Shown: positions 5,649-5,721 of the stretch, one piece after another
Layout of the letters: each line of letters begins with the position of its first letter
Numbering within the stretch: position 1 is the first letter of the stretch
NCBI GenBank assembly: GCA_016292295.1
Contig: JADNEJ010000465.1
Span: forward strand, 1 to 5,721
DNA: 5,721 nt
Reading direction: 5' to 3'
Source of the DNA: Candidatus Thiodictyon intracellulare
GTDB lineage: Bacteria > Pseudomonadota > Gammaproteobacteria > Chromatiales > Chromatiaceae
Notes under the pieces: model-generated
Databases searched by the model: none
Seen by the model: only the letters and a program-made list of their open reading frames with translations
What the model was told of the DNA's origin: nothing
Program-made: the position numbers and the translations under genes

Positions 5649-5721
5649 ATGGTAAAAAAGAGACGTTTTTCGGCTAGAAACGCAGTTTTCCGCGATGTTC
5701 CCCTGACTGCAGACGTAATAC
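5649..5721 (+). CDS. Possible partial ORF running off the window end
   Basis: ATG 5649 opens a frame that continues to the last base: MVKKRRFSARNAVFRDVPLT and a few more residues. The base composition is AT-richer than the hrpB region. No clear Shine-Dalgarno is present, and the ATG directly follows a candidate terminator. The start KKRRFSA recalls IS3-type OrfA proteins, but the next residues do not match, so I do not call it a transposase. It is in the same frame as the preceding signal-peptide ORF and could be its continuation past a stop codon. Confidence 0.2.
   Translation, partial: MVKKRRFSARNAVFRDVPLTADVI

Noticed and set aside
5649..5721. Start of an IS3-type transposase OrfA (KKRRFSA)
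   Set aside because: Only seven residues resemble it; the following residues do not fit, and no terminal inverted repeat is visible nearby.

Overview
The window is GC-rich DNA, about two thirds G+C by eye, from a gammaproteobacterium. The divergent trmJ/suhB pair, the protein sequences and the codon use fit a purple sulfur bacterium (Chromatiales) or a relative. That placement is an inference from family knowledge, not a database result.

Layout. Positions 1-179 are AT-richer intergenic DNA with a small inverted repeat and no gene. trmJ (180-980, minus) encodes a tRNA 2'-O-methyltransferase. It is divergent from suhB (1053-1850, plus), an inositol-monophosphatase family protein, and a 72-bp spacer separates them. 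After a 135-bp gap come a DUF4342 membrane-associated small protein (1986-2273), a 67-residue hypothetical protein (2459-2662), and a heavily decayed hrpB helicase gene (about 2659-5299). The last 420 bases hold little: a tiny ORF with a signal peptide (5505-5609), a weak terminator-like hairpin, and a doubtful ORF start running off the window.

The most striking structure is a non-coding repeat present twice, at 2266-2389 and 5045-5168. Each copy is 124 bp. The two differ at 12 positions by hand alignment (about 90% identity) with no gaps. Both end in perfect 11-bp inverted repeats (GGCCTTGATCA / TGATCAAGGCC), and each copy is bracketed by its own 9-bp direct repeat (CACCAAAGG and CCTGGCCGG). 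This is the signature of a transposed miniature inverted-repeat element (MITE).

Both insertions hit the ends of genes. Removing copy 1 and one target repeat rebuilds a longer DUF4342 C-terminus ending at TAA 2428-2430. Removing copy 2 rejoins the conserved HrpB stretch TRDLAG-FWARGYPQIRKK. Copy 2 plus its target duplication is 132 bp, so it sits in frame as a 44-codon insertion. The element is open in two forward frames and one reverse frame.

The hrpB relic carries two in-frame TAG codons, about five frame changes, a damaged motif Ia and a shortened motif VI, so it is a pseudogene unless the read quality is poor. trmJ, suhB, the DUF4342 gene and the 67-residue ORF look intact or nearly so. 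I see no phage, CRISPR, tRNA, rRNA or defence system.
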